The position numbers were made by a program, and so were the translations under genes. From an uncultured Ignavibacteria bacterium (GTDB lineage: Bacteria; Bacteroidota; Ignavibacteria; Ch128b): DNA of 64,000 nucleotides. The notes under the pieces were generated by a model that saw only the letters and a program-made list of their open reading frames with translations, ran no database searches and was not told the DNA's origin. Below are positions 47,265 to 56,139 of the stretch, piece after piece. The DNA lies in the NCBI GenBank assembly GCA_937944105.1, contig CALDZP010000028.1, positions 1 through 64,000 of the forward strand, in the 5' to 3' direction. Each line of letters begins with the position of its first letter. Positions within the stretch are counted from its first letter, which is position 1.

Positions 47265-48133
47265 TGAAGAATTTAAATTACTATTTTAAGATACTTTTAG
47301 AGCTCACAAAATTCAAGATAACCTCTTTTGTAACGATTACAACTTTTTTGGGTTATGTACTTTATTCAAAAACAATTGATTTAAATATCGTTGGTGTTTT
47401 ATTAGGTGTCCTTTTGCTTTCAGGAGGTTCAGCTATTTTTAATCAATATCAGGAAAGAGAATCTGATGCATTAATGAACAGAACACAAAATAGGCCGATA
47501 CCTTCTGGAAAAGTTAAACCATTAGTAGCTTTTATACTTGGGTTTCTTTTTTCTTTAGGTGGTTTTATTATTTTGTTAGTAAGATATAATTTAAGTGCCG
47601 CATTACTTGGTTTACTTGCAATGTTCTGGTATAATGTTGTTTATACTCCATTGAAAAGAAAATTTGTACTCGCCGTAGTACCTGGTTCTTTAATTGGATC
47701 AATACCTCCAGTTATAGGTTGGGTCGCTGCTGGTGGTTATATATTTGATGATTCAATTTTAATGATTGCTTTCTTCCTTTTTATCTGGCAAATTCCTCAT
47801 TTCTGGCTACTTCTCTTGTTTTTTGATAGCGAATATAAATCTGCAGGGTATCCTTCTTTATCTGATTATTTTTCAAAAGAACAAATCATTAGATTAACTT
47901 TTATGTGGATGATTGCACTTGCTGTCACTTCTTTGGGTTTGCCATTATTTAGTTTAATTGAAAATCAATTTATCAGTTATGGGCTTGTTATTACATCAGC
48001 TTGGCTAATATGGAATTCAATAAAACTTATCAAGCATAGCGAAGAAAGAAAAATTTTAATTACAGGTTTTAGAACAATTAATACGTTCGTTTTATTAATA
48101 GTTTTTCAACTATCTATTGATAAACTTTTGTAA
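47264..48133 (+). CDS. ctaB: Protohaem IX farnesyltransferase (haem O synthase)
   Basis: 289 residues, a UbiA-type prenyltransferase with about nine membrane helices. The first Asp-rich region is NQYQERESDALMNRTQNRPI and the second lies near FFDSEYKSAGYPSLSDYF. It adds a farnesyl tail to haem B, needed for the haem A of the oxidase encoded just upstream. Haem A synthase (ctaA) is not in the window. One-base overlaps on both sides (TAATG) tie it to the locus. Confidence 0.95.
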   Translation: MKNLNYYFKILLELTKFKITSFVTITTFLGYVLYSKTIDLNIVGVLLGVLLLSGGSAIFNQYQERESDALMNRTQNRPIPSGKVKPLVAFILGFLFSLGGFIILLVRYNLSAALLGLLAMFWYNVVYTPLKRKFVLAVVPGSLIGSIPPVIGWVAAGGYIFDDSILMIAFFLFIWQIPHFWLLLLFFDSEYKSAGYPSLSDYFSKEQIIRLTFMWMIALAVTSLGLPLFSLIENQFISYGLVITSAWLIWNSIKLIKHSEERKILITGFRTINTFVLLIVFQLSIDKLL

Positions 48134-49479
48134 TGAGGGAAATTATGTTTTTAATGAGTGAATTAACATTACCTTTTAATTATAACTATACTAATGTTCT
48201 TAAATTAGTATCCATTTTAGCGCATTCATTATTTTACTTTTATTTTTTTTGGTTGACAGGTACAGCGATCGTAAGTTATTTTTTAGAATTTTTTAAGAGG
48301 GATGATGCTTCAAAACAATTTGTCAAAGTTCTATTGCATTTCCCATTGAAAAAAATTTCTACCCTCATTGTCCTTGGTATTATTCCTCTAATAGTTATTT
48401 ATTCTATTGATCTAATTTGGTTAAAAGGAAATGAATTTGATTCAATCCATAATTTATCATTAATAAATTTATTTTTGTTTATCCTTTCCATTCTAGCACT
48501 TTACTCATACAGATCAACTTTTGATTTATTAGTTGTTTTTTCAAAGACTGTTTTAGATAAGGATTCCAAAGATTTAATCGAATTAATGGAATCGAATTTA
48601 AAAAAACATAAGCTTAGTGGTTTAATTGGAACAATAGGATTATTATCATCATTATTTCTTTATTCCATTCTAAATGTTGCTAAACTCGATTATAATCAAA
48701 TTGATTACAGGTTTGACTTTTTTTCTTATTTACTGAATGTCCAAGTCTATTTAAAATTTTTGTATTATTTATTAATCTCGATTTCGTTGGTATATCTTGT
48801 TAATTTATTCCTTAATTTTGGATGGGCTGAAACACAATTAGAGGGGTCAATAGAATTAAATGATTTCATTAAAGAAAGATCACTTAAAGGGGCAATGATT
48901 TCTGTATTAGTTCAACCTGCATTTATTTTGATTGAATTATTACTTTTTCCTAAAAATAGTTTGTCATATATGATTTTCTTAACAAGTGGTATAGCTGTAA
49001 TTTTAGTTTTTATAATTCTTAATCAATTAAATGCTTATAGTAAAGAGAGTATTTCAAATTATTTGAAATATTCATTCTTTATGTTTATCATGGTGGTGAT
49101 TTCAATTTCATCAAGGGATGTTATTGGAATATCGAATGTTTTGAAATCAAAAACAGTGGAAATTGCACAAATGTATACAACCTATGAAGAAAACTTAAAG
49201 AATAAACTAAATATCAAGACCGTTTCCATTAATGGTGAAGAAATTTTTTCAGCAAAATGCTCCGCATGTCATCGATTTGATGCAAAATTGGTTGGTCCAC
49301 CATACAATACAGTTCTTCCGAAATATGAAAATAATAGAGAACAACTTGTTAAATTTATCTTAAATCCTGTTAAAGTTGACCCTGAATATCCACCAATGCC
49401 TGCCCAGGGATTAATTCCACCTGAAGCTGAGGCAGTAGCAGATTATATTTTGAAAGTTTATAAGGAAAATAGTAAATAG
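48133..49479 (+). CDS. Polytopic membrane protein with C-terminal cytochrome c domain
   Basis: 448 residues. The N-terminal ~350 contain about eight membrane helices of no family I can name, with a hydrophilic stretch near residues 140-155. The C-terminal ~85 residues form a cytochrome c: CSACH (376-380), then a Met-containing YPPMPAQGLIPPEAEAVADYI. It ends the respiratory locus. It could be a membrane-tethered electron donor to the oxidase or a distinct redox protein using a haem in the helices; no histidine pattern decides this. Unrecognised as a whole, but clearly part of the electron chain. Confidence 0.8.
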   Translation: MREIMFLMSELTLPFNYNYTNVLKLVSILAHSLFYFYFFWLTGTAIVSYFLEFFKRDDASKQFVKVLLHFPLKKISTLIVLGIIPLIVIYSIDLIWLKGNEFDSIHNLSLINLFLFILSILALYSYRSTFDLLVVFSKTVLDKDSKDLIELMESNLKKHKLSGLIGTIGLLSSLFLYSILNVAKLDYNQIDYRFDFFSYLLNVQVYLKFLYYLLISISLVYLVNLFLNFGWAETQLEGSIELNDFIKERSLKGAMISVLVQPAFILIELLLFPKNSLSYMIFLTSGIAVILVFIILNQLNAYSKESISNYLKYSFFMFIMVVISISSRDVIGISNVLKSKTVEIAQMYTTYEENLKNKLNIKTVSINGEEIFSAKCSACHRFDAKLVGPPYNTVLPKYENNREQLVKFILNPVKVDPEYPPMPAQGLIPPEAEAVADYILKVYKENSK

Positions 49480-49498
49480 TGATATAGTTCGTTCTTAA

Positions 49499-49529
49499 TT
49501 GATAAACATTCATTTATTAAATATATTTG
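49499..49529 (+). promoter_or_regulatory. Predicted promoter for the DUF177-rpmF-fab operon
   Basis: TTG (49499-49501), 20 bases, TATATTTG (49522-49529), a full match to the consensus, 22 bases before the DUF177 start. The leader is short and lacks a good SD. Confidence 0.6.
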
Positions 49530-49551
49530 TAACTGTTTTAATTGAATTAAA

Positions 49552-50049
49552 ATGAAAATCAAAATATCCTCCCTTTCAGAAGGGAGGCATTTTTATAAGC
49601 TGGATGCAACTGTTGAAGAACTTGAATTACCAGTTGAGTTTTTTGGAAAAGTTAAAGTTCAGGTTCTTCTCGAAAAAACAAAAGATCACATTCTATTACG
49701 AGTTACATTAAATGTTCATCGACATTGTGAATGTGATAGATGCTTAAGAAAATATGATCGTGAGTTTTTGAATGAATATCATATGTTTTATATACACGAC
49801 ATAAGCAATAAACACCTCTATGATGAAGATGTTGTTACGGTAATTAGAAAAGATCAAGATTACATTGATATTTCAAATGATGTTCGAGATTATGCAATGC
49901 TCGCAATACCAATGAAAAATCTTTGCAAAGATGATTGTAAAGGTCTTTGCCCTAAATGCGGTGCAGACCTTAACTTTGAAAAATGTACCTGTGAAATTGA
50001 AAAAGTTGATCCAAGATGGTTAACACTTAAAGAATTATTAAAACAATAA
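49552..50049 (+). CDS. yceD: DUF177 (YceD-like) domain protein
   Basis: 165 residues. It has the family's C-terminal signature CKDDCKGLCPKCGADLNFEKC and an upstream CECDRC pair, so zinc binding is likely. YceD/DUF177 genes sit before rpmF in a great many bacteria, and the protein is implicated in 23S rRNA/large-subunit maturation; the mechanism is open. It is followed by rpmF after 15 bases with an AAAGGA SD. It starts close to its own promoter. Confidence 0.9.
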   Translation: MKIKISSLSEGRHFYKLDATVEELELPVEFFGKVKVQVLLEKTKDHILLRVTLNVHRHCECDRCLRKYDREFLNEYHMFYIHDISNKHLYDEDVVTVIRKDQDYIDISNDVRDYAMLAIPMKNLCKDDCKGLCPKCGADLNFEKCTCEIEKVDPRWLTLKELLKQ

Positions 50050-50064
50050 GAAAGGATTGAAAAG

Positions 50065-50247
50065 ATGCCAAATCCAAAAAGACGACATTCCAAATCTAGA
50101 ACAAGAAAAAGAAGAGCCCATTTCAAAACTGCTACTCCATCACTTTCTACTTGTGCAAATTGTGGTGAACCAAAATTACAACATCGTGCTTGCCCAAATT
50201 GTGGATTTTATAAGGGTAGAACAATGTTTGTTCCTAAAGCATCGTAA
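50065..50247 (+). CDS. rpmF: 50S ribosomal protein L32
   Basis: 60 residues starting MPNPKRRHSKSRTRKRRAHF, with a four-Cys zinc ribbon (CANCGE ... CPNCGF). This is the zinc-containing C+ form of L32. It is placed between DUF177 and plsX, the most conserved arrangement of these genes. Confidence 0.97.
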   Translation: MPNPKRRHSKSRTRKRRAHFKTATPSLSTCANCGEPKLQHRACPNCGFYKGRTMFVPKAS

Positions 50248-50265
50248 ACAAATCTGGGGTAAATT

Positions 50266-51297
50266 TTGGATAATAATCCTCAACAGTGTGTAATTGCTTT
50301 AGATGCTATGGGTGGTGATAATGCACCTCTGGTTACTATCAGAGGTGCTGCTCAAGCTTTAGAAGAAAGTAATGGAAGATTTAATGTCCTTCTGGTCGGT
50401 AGAAAATCTGAAATAGAAAAAATAATTAAACAAGAAAATTTAAATTTTCCTTTAGAAAACATTATCCATGCCGACGATGTTATCGGCATGGACGATGTTC
50501 CTACTACAGCTCTTAAAAGAAAAGATTCATCTCTGGCTGTTTGCGTCAAATTAATTAAAGAAGGTAAAGCTCACGCTTTTGCAAGTGCTGGAAATACTGG
50601 AGCTGTTATGTCAATATCAACCTTGCAACTTGGTAGAATTGAAGGTATAAATCGCCCAGCACTTGGTGCTATTATACCTACATTAAAAAACAAATGTTTG
50701 GTACTTGATGTTGGGGCTAATGTAGATTTAAAACCGACTAATCTATATGAATTTGCTGTGATGGGTTCTGTTTTTATGCAGGAAATTTTTAATGTCAGTT
50801 CTCCTAAAATAGGTCTTCTAAGTATTGGTGAAGAAGATTCTAAAGGAAATGAATTAACGATTAATGCTAACAAGTTGCTGCGAGAATCAAAATTAAATTT
50901 CTACGGAAATGTTGAAGGAAGAGATGTTTTAAAAGGGGAAGTCGATGTTATTGTTTGTGATGGTTTTGTGGGTAATGTTGTGCTAAAATTTGCAGAAGGA
51001 TTTCTGCATTTTCTTTTGAGAAAATTTAAGGATTCAGCAGAAAAAAGTTTTTTAAATAAACTAAGAATTGGAATTTCTAAAAGTATATTAAAAGATATTT
51101 TAAAAGTTTTTGATTATCAAGAATATGGTGGTGTACCTTTATTTGGTGTAAATGGTATCTCCATAATTGGTCATGGATCAAGTAGCGATCTGGCTATAAA
51201 GAATATGATTTTTCGAGCATACGAAACTCATCAACACAAGATAATTGAAAGAATAAGAGAGTCAATCCAAAAATTTCATCTAAATGATAATTATTGA
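50266..51297 (+). CDS. plsX: Phosphate acyltransferase PlsX
   Basis: 343 residues. Characteristic sequences are VIALDAMGGDNAPLVTIRGA at the N-terminus, ASAGNTGAVMSIS, LDVGANVDLKP, CDGFVGNVVLKFAEG and GVNGISIIGHGSS. It makes acyl-phosphate from acyl-ACP for phosphatidic acid synthesis with PlsY. The start is TTG at 50266 with a GGGG SD; no earlier ATG fits. It sits between rpmF and fabH and links ribosomal and lipid genes in the conserved order. Confidence 0.96.
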   Translation: MDNNPQQCVIALDAMGGDNAPLVTIRGAAQALEESNGRFNVLLVGRKSEIEKIIKQENLNFPLENIIHADDVIGMDDVPTTALKRKDSSLAVCVKLIKEGKAHAFASAGNTGAVMSISTLQLGRIEGINRPALGAIIPTLKNKCLVLDVGANVDLKPTNLYEFAVMGSVFMQEIFNVSSPKIGLLSIGEEDSKGNELTINANKLLRESKLNFYGNVEGRDVLKGEVDVIVCDGFVGNVVLKFAEGFLHFLLRKFKDSAEKSFLNKLRIGISKSILKDILKVFDYQEYGGVPLFGVNGISIIGHGSSSDLAIKNMIFRAYETHQHKIIERIRESIQKFHLNDNY

Positions 51298-51316
51298 AAA
51301 TTAAGGAGCATCGTCT

Positions 51317-52324
51317 ATGAGTAACTCAGAATCAAAATACAATGCAAGAATTATTGCATTTGGAAAGTATGTGCCTGATAAAGTTCTTGACAATAAATAT
51401 TTTGAGTCAATAGTTGATACAACGGATGAATGGATTACAACGCGTACAGGAATTAAAGAGAGAAGGATTTTAGAAAAGGGTGCAACCTCTGATCTGGCTG
51501 TAAAAGCAATTCAAGATATGGTTAGAAGATTTAATATTGATTTGGATACAATCGAAGTAATGATTGTTGCAACTGTAACGCCAGATATGTTTTTCCCTTC
51601 TACAGCGTGTGTAATTATGGATAAATTAGAGATGGAAAACACCTGGGGCTTTGATTTATCAGCAGCTTGTTCAGGATATATTTTTGCAGCCTCAACCGCC
51701 AGAGCATTCATTGAAAGTGGACTTTATAAAAGAGTTCTTGTTGTTGGTGCTGATAAAATGTCTGCCATCACAGATTATACGGACAGAAACACTTGTATTT
51801 TATTTGGTGATGCTGCAGCCTGTACACTTTTTGAGAGAACTGAAAATAAAAATGATGGAATTATTGATGAATTATTGTATTGCGATGGGTCAGGTAGAAA
51901 TCATCTTTACATGCTTGGTGGTGGTAGTTTGAATCCAGCTTCTCATGAAACGGTTGATAAAAAAATGCATTATATTTATCAGGATGGAAAAGCTGTCTTT
52001 AAAGTAGCTGTTATTGGAATGGCAGAAGTAGCTTATGAAATAATGGTTAGAAATAACTTAAAACCAGATGATGTAGCTTATTTAGTTCCTCATCAAGCAA
52101 ATCTTAGAATTATTGAAGCCACTCGACAAAGAATGGGTATCGATCCTGAAAAAGTCATGGTCAATATCCACAAATATGGAAACACTACTGCGGCTACTAT
52201 TCCTCTGTGCCTCGTTGATTATTATGATGAAGGTAAATTAAAAAAAGGTGATAATTTAATACTTGCCAGTTTTGGAGCTGGTTTTACCTGGGGTGGTATT
52301 TATCTAAAATGGAGTCTTGATTAA
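51317..52324 (+). CDS. fabH: 3-oxoacyl-ACP synthase III
   Basis: 335 residues of the thiolase fold with the Cys-His-Asn triad: Cys118 in AACSGYIFAAS, VPHQANLRIIEATRQRMG (His) and NIHKYGNTTAATIP (Asn). It condenses acetyl-CoA (or branched acyl-CoA) with malonyl-ACP to start each fatty acid chain. SD is AAGGAGCATC. The last base is shared with the fabD ATG. Confidence 0.96.
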   Translation: MSNSESKYNARIIAFGKYVPDKVLDNKYFESIVDTTDEWITTRTGIKERRILEKGATSDLAVKAIQDMVRRFNIDLDTIEVMIVATVTPDMFFPSTACVIMDKLEMENTWGFDLSAACSGYIFAASTARAFIESGLYKRVLVVGADKMSAITDYTDRNTCILFGDAAACTLFERTENKNDGIIDELLYCDGSGRNHLYMLGGGSLNPASHETVDKKMHYIYQDGKAVFKVAVIGMAEVAYEIMVRNNLKPDDVAYLVPHQANLRIIEATRQRMGIDPEKVMVNIHKYGNTTAATIPLCLVDYYDEGKLKKGDNLILASFGAGFTWGGIYLKWSLD

Positions 52325-53256
52325 TGGCAGCTTTAGTTTTTCCCGGTCAAGGTTCTCAATATGTTGGAATGGGTAAAGATTTATATAATGATTTTTCTGT
52401 TTGCAAGAACATCTTTGATCTTGCAAATCAATTATTGGGAATCGATTTGAAAAAGATTTGTTTTGAAGGACCAGAGGAATTATTAAAACAAACAGAAAAT
52501 ACTCAACCTGCGTTATTCGTTCATAGCCTTGCGATATTTGAAGTAATAAAAGAATATTATAAAAATATTGAATGTGCTGCTGGTCATTCTCTCGGTGAGT
52601 ATTCTGCATTAACTGCTGCTGGTGTTTTTAATTTTGAGGATGGATTGAAAATAGTTAGACTTCGTGGAAAATTAATGCAAGAATCTGGAAATCAAAATCC
52701 CGGTACAATGGCTGCTATTGTTGGTCTATCTACAGAAAAAATAATTGAGATTTGTAATAGTTTGAAAGATACTGGTGTTGTTCAACCTGCGAATTTTAAT
52801 TCACCTGGCCAGATTGTTATATCGGGTGATTTAAATGCTGTAAGAAAAGCTATTGAGCTTGCTAAACAAAATGGAGCAAAACTTGCAAAGGAATTAGTTG
52901 TAAGTGGTGCTTTTCACTCACCATTGATGAATCATGCCTATGAAAACATTGCCAGGGAATTAGAAAAGATGAATATGTCGGAACCAAAATTTCCTGTCTA
53001 TTCAAATGTGACAGGTGATAAATTTCAAAGCATTGAGCAGATTCGAACTCTTTTAATTGAACAAATTGTTAGTCCTGTTAGATGGCAACAAATAATCGAA
53101 AAAATGATAGAAAATGGGATAACAACATTTATTGAAATTGGTGCTGGTAAAGTTTTAACTGGATTGATTAAACGAATCAATCCGAATGTAAATGTTATTA
53201 ATATTGGTACATCAGAAGAATTAAAGAGATTTTTAGAAAATGGAAAAAATAATTAA
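52324..53256 (+). CDS. fabD: Malonyl-CoA:ACP transacylase
   Basis: 310 residues. It has FPGQGSQYVGMGKDLY, the nucleophile Ser in AGHSLGEYSAL, the His in SGAFHSPLM and the late IEIGAGKVLTGLIKR. It loads malonyl groups on ACP. The gene overlaps the next one, a DUF3109 protein, by 17 bases. Confidence 0.96.
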   Translation: MAALVFPGQGSQYVGMGKDLYNDFSVCKNIFDLANQLLGIDLKKICFEGPEELLKQTENTQPALFVHSLAIFEVIKEYYKNIECAAGHSLGEYSALTAAGVFNFEDGLKIVRLRGKLMQESGNQNPGTMAAIVGLSTEKIIEICNSLKDTGVVQPANFNSPGQIVISGDLNAVRKAIELAKQNGAKLAKELVVSGAFHSPLMNHAYENIARELEKMNMSEPKFPVYSNVTGDKFQSIEQIRTLLIEQIVSPVRWQQIIEKMIENGITTFIEIGAGKVLTGLIKRINPNVNVINIGTSEELKRFLENGKNN

Positions 53257-53830
53257 GGGACTAAAAATAGATCCTTTGATTTTTACTTTTCCTTTTGTTC
53301 AGGGATGTAATATAAGTCTTTGCTCTGGAGAATGTTGCTGGTATGGTGTTTATGTTGATTTAAAAGAAATGGAACTTATTCTTGAAAAAAAAGAATTAAT
53401 TAAACAATACATGGATGAAACTCAAACAAAAGATGAATCAATGTGGTTTGAGGAAATAGAAGAAGATAAGGACTTTGATTCTGGCTATTGTGCCGGTACG
53501 CAAATTTATAACCATAAATGTGTGTTTCTTGATAAAAATGGTTATTGTTCACTTCAAAAAGCAGCTACCGAAAATGGAGAGTTTATGTGGAAATATAAAC
53601 CCATTTATTGTGTTATATTTCCACTGACCATTTACAACGGAACTTTAACCGTTGATGATGAACATATTGCAAGGTTACATTATTGTAGTAAGTCTCGTCA
53701 TCAAATATCTACCGTTTTTGATGCAACAAAAAAAGAATTAATTTATTTACTTGGTGAAGATGGTTATAATGAATTGTTGGAGTATAAAAAACAATTAATA
53801 GGAGAAAAAAGCATTGAAATTACAAAATAA
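53240..53830 (+). CDS. DUF3109 family protein
   Basis: 196 residues with a rich cysteine set: CNISLCSGECCWYG near residue 23, then CAGTQIYNHKCVFLDKNGYC, IYCVIFPLTIYNG and an HYC near the C-terminus. This pattern is as in DUF3109 (YkgJ-like, possible metal or iron-sulfur cluster) proteins found across Bacteroidetes and Chlorobi. Its function is unknown. The insertion between fabD and fabG, overlapping both frames, suggests tight coexpression with fatty acid synthesis, but a direct role is not shown. Confidence 0.85.
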   Translation: MEKIIKGLKIDPLIFTFPFVQGCNISLCSGECCWYGVYVDLKEMELILEKKELIKQYMDETQTKDESMWFEEIEEDKDFDSGYCAGTQIYNHKCVFLDKNGYCSLQKAATENGEFMWKYKPIYCVIFPLTIYNGTLTVDDEHIARLHYCSKSRHQISTVFDATKKELIYLLGEDGYNELLEYKKQLIGEKSIEITK

Positions 53831-54557
53831 AGTTGCTTTGGTTACTGGAGGTTCCCGAGGAATTGGTGCAGCAATTTCAAAAGCACTTGCATTGGAAGGA
53901 GCTAAAGTAGTTTTTACTTATCATTCTAATCCTGATAGTGCACAGAAAGTTTTGGATGAAATTAGAATCAATGGGGGTGAAGGTAGAATTTTTCAAGCAG
54001 ATGCAAGTAGTTTCACAGATGCTCAAAAAACGGTTGATTTTGTTCTAAGCGAATTTAATGCTCTTCATATACTTGTAAATAATGCAGGTATAACAAGAGA
54101 TAGTTTAATTTTAAGAATGTCTGAAGAGGACTGGGATGAAGTTATCAATACGAACTTAAAAAGTGTTTTCAATTATTCAAAAGCTGCAATCAAACCAATG
54201 ATAAACCAGAGAGAAGGTAAAATTATTAATATAAGTTCGGTTGTTGGAATAATAGGAAATGCTGGTCAGGCAAACTATGTTGCTGCTAAGGCAGGCGTAA
54301 TTGGTTTAACAAAAACTTTAGCTCGTGAATTTGCCAGTAGAAATATCAATGTTAATGCTATCGCACCAGGTTATATTGAAACAGATATGACTGCAAAATT
54401 AACTGATACCCAGAAACAAGCGATATTAAATTTAATCCCCTTAAAAAGAATAGGTAAACCTGAAGAGATTGCTAAGGCTGTTGTATTCCTGGCATCTGAT
54501 GATGCAAATTATATTACAGGACAGGTTTTATGCGTCGATGGTGGTATGGTGATGTAA
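53814..54557 (+). CDS. fabG: 3-oxoacyl-ACP reductase
   Basis: 247 residues of the short-chain dehydrogenase family: NADP motif VTGGSRGIGAAISKAL, NNAG, catalytic Ser in NISSVVG and YVAAK (Tyr-x-x-x-Lys), then NAIAPGYIETDM. It reduces beta-ketoacyl-ACP. The start is a TTG at 53814, 9 bases after GGAG and inside the end of DUF3109; the first in-frame ATG would cut into the NADP-binding core. Confidence 0.95.
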   Translation: MKLQNKVALVTGGSRGIGAAISKALALEGAKVVFTYHSNPDSAQKVLDEIRINGGEGRIFQADASSFTDAQKTVDFVLSEFNALHILVNNAGITRDSLILRMSEEDWDEVINTNLKSVFNYSKAAIKPMINQREGKIINISSVVGIIGNAGQANYVAAKAGVIGLTKTLAREFASRNINVNAIAPGYIETDMTAKLTDTQKQAILNLIPLKRIGKPEEIAKAVVFLASDDANYITGQVLCVDGGMVM

Positions 54558-54630
54558 TTAAAAAAGAAATTTTTTCTATGTTAAATAGATAAATAAATTC
54601 TTATATTAACAAACAAAAAAGGAGATAAAA

Positions 54631-54864
54631 ATGGACATACAAGCAAAAGTTAAAGAAATCATTATGGATAAGCTTGGGGTTGAAGAAAGCCAAATTACCC
54701 CTGAAGCATCTTTCATAAATGATTTAGGTGCTGATTCACTTGATATAGTAGAATTAGTGATGGCTTTTGAACAAGCTTTTAATATCTCAATTCCCGACGA
54801 AGACTCAGAAAAGATTCAAACCGTCGGAGATGTCTATAAATATCTTGAAGAAAAATTACAATAA
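54631..54864 (+). CDS. acpP: Acyl carrier protein
   Basis: 77 acidic residues with the phosphopantetheine Ser in [15 protein letters not shown]. It carries the growing acyl chain for the Fab enzymes encoded around it. It has a strong SD (AAAGGAGATAAAA). The 73-base gap before it has no clear promoter box, but acpP mRNAs are usually made in excess, so a separate start is possible. Confidence 0.97.
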   Translation: MDIQAKVKEIIMDKLGVEESQITPEASFINDLGADSLDIVELVMAFEQAFNISIPDEDSEKIQTVGDVYKYLEEKLQ

Positions 54865-54892
54865 TTATCAAAAACTAATCTAAGAAAACCTT

Positions 54893-56137
54893 ATGCATCG
54901 AAAAAGGGTTGTAGTGACCGGAATTGGGGCTGTGACCCCAATCGGTCTAAATATCAATGAATTCTGGAAAAATCTTATCGAAGGAAAAAGTGGAGCAGCT
55001 TTTATAACAAGATTCGACGCAAGTAATTTTGACACAAAATTCGCGTGTGAAGTAAAAAACTTTGACCCACTTAAGTACTTCGATAGAAAAACAGTTCAAC
55101 GTCTTGATATTTTTACTCAATTTGCTTTAGTTAGTACAGAAGAAGCAATCCAGAATTCACAATTAAAATTAGATGCAATTGATAAAAACAGAGTTGGAGT
55201 TGTATTTGGATCAGGAATAGGTGGAATGTGGACCTGGCATCATCAATCTGAAATTGTTTTTAAAGGTGGCGGTCCTCAAAAAATTTCACCATTCTTTGTT
55301 CCAATGATGATAAGTGATATTGCTGCAGGACATATTTCCATTAAATACGGTTTTAAAGGTTTAAACTATGCTACAACATCAGCTTGTGCTACTTCAGCTC
55401 ATGCAATTGCAGTAGGAGCAATGCATATACAAAGAGGTGATGCAGATGTTGTTATTGTTGGTGGTAGTGAAGCTTCCATTTGTCCTATGGGAATTGGTGG
55501 ATTTAATGCAATGAAAGCACTTTCAACTCGGAATGATCAGCCTGAGAAGGCAAGTAGACCGTTTGATAAAAATAGAGATGGCTTTGTGATGGGTGAAGGC
55601 TCAGCTACTTTGGTCCTGGAAGATTATGATTTTGCAATGAAAAGAGGTGCTCAAATTTTAGGCGAATTGGTTGGTATTGGTTTGACTGCTGATGCTTATC
55701 ATATAACTGCACCTGCACCTGGTGGTGAAGGTGCTGTAAGGTCAATGAGGCTATGTATTGAAGATGCTGGTATAAAACCAGAAGAAGTTGATTATATCAA
55801 TGCGCACGGTACATCAACTCCTTATAATGACAAGAATGAAACCGAAGCTATCAAAACGTTATTCGGTGAACATGCTTATAAATTGATTGTGTCTTCAACA
55901 AAATCTATGACAGGACATTTACTTGGAGCTGCAGGTGCAATTGAAGCGGTTGTTACCATCTTAACAATAATGAATGACATTATACCTCCAACTATTAATT
56001 ACGAAGAACCTGATCCTGAATGCGATTTAAATTATGCTCCTAATAAAGCAGTTGAAAGAAAAGTAAACTATGCCATTAGTAACGCATTCGGATTTGGCGG
56101 ACATAATGTGTCACTATTGTTTAAAAAGTTTCAATAA
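54893..56137 (+). CDS. fabF: 3-oxoacyl-ACP synthase II
   Basis: 414 residues. The active Cys is in TTSACATSAHAI; the two His are in NAHGTSTPYND and STKSMTGHLLGAAGA; the C-terminus has SNAFGFGGHNVSLLF. It elongates fatty acids by condensing acyl-ACP with malonyl-ACP. It lies 28 bases after acpP and 2 before the TTG of rnc. Confidence 0.97.
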   Translation: MHRKRVVVTGIGAVTPIGLNINEFWKNLIEGKSGAAFITRFDASNFDTKFACEVKNFDPLKYFDRKTVQRLDIFTQFALVSTEEAIQNSQLKLDAIDKNRVGVVFGSGIGGMWTWHHQSEIVFKGGGPQKISPFFVPMMISDIAAGHISIKYGFKGLNYATTSACATSAHAIAVGAMHIQRGDADVVIVGGSEASICPMGIGGFNAMKALSTRNDQPEKASRPFDKNRDGFVMGEGSATLVLEDYDFAMKRGAQILGELVGIGLTADAYHITAPAPGGEGAVRSMRLCIEDAGIKPEEVDYINAHGTSTPYNDKNETEAIKTLFGEHAYKLIVSSTKSMTGHLLGAAGAIEAVVTILTIMNDIIPPTINYEEPDPECDLNYAPNKAVERKVNYAISNAFGFGGHNVSLLFKKFQ

Positions 56138-56139
56138 AG

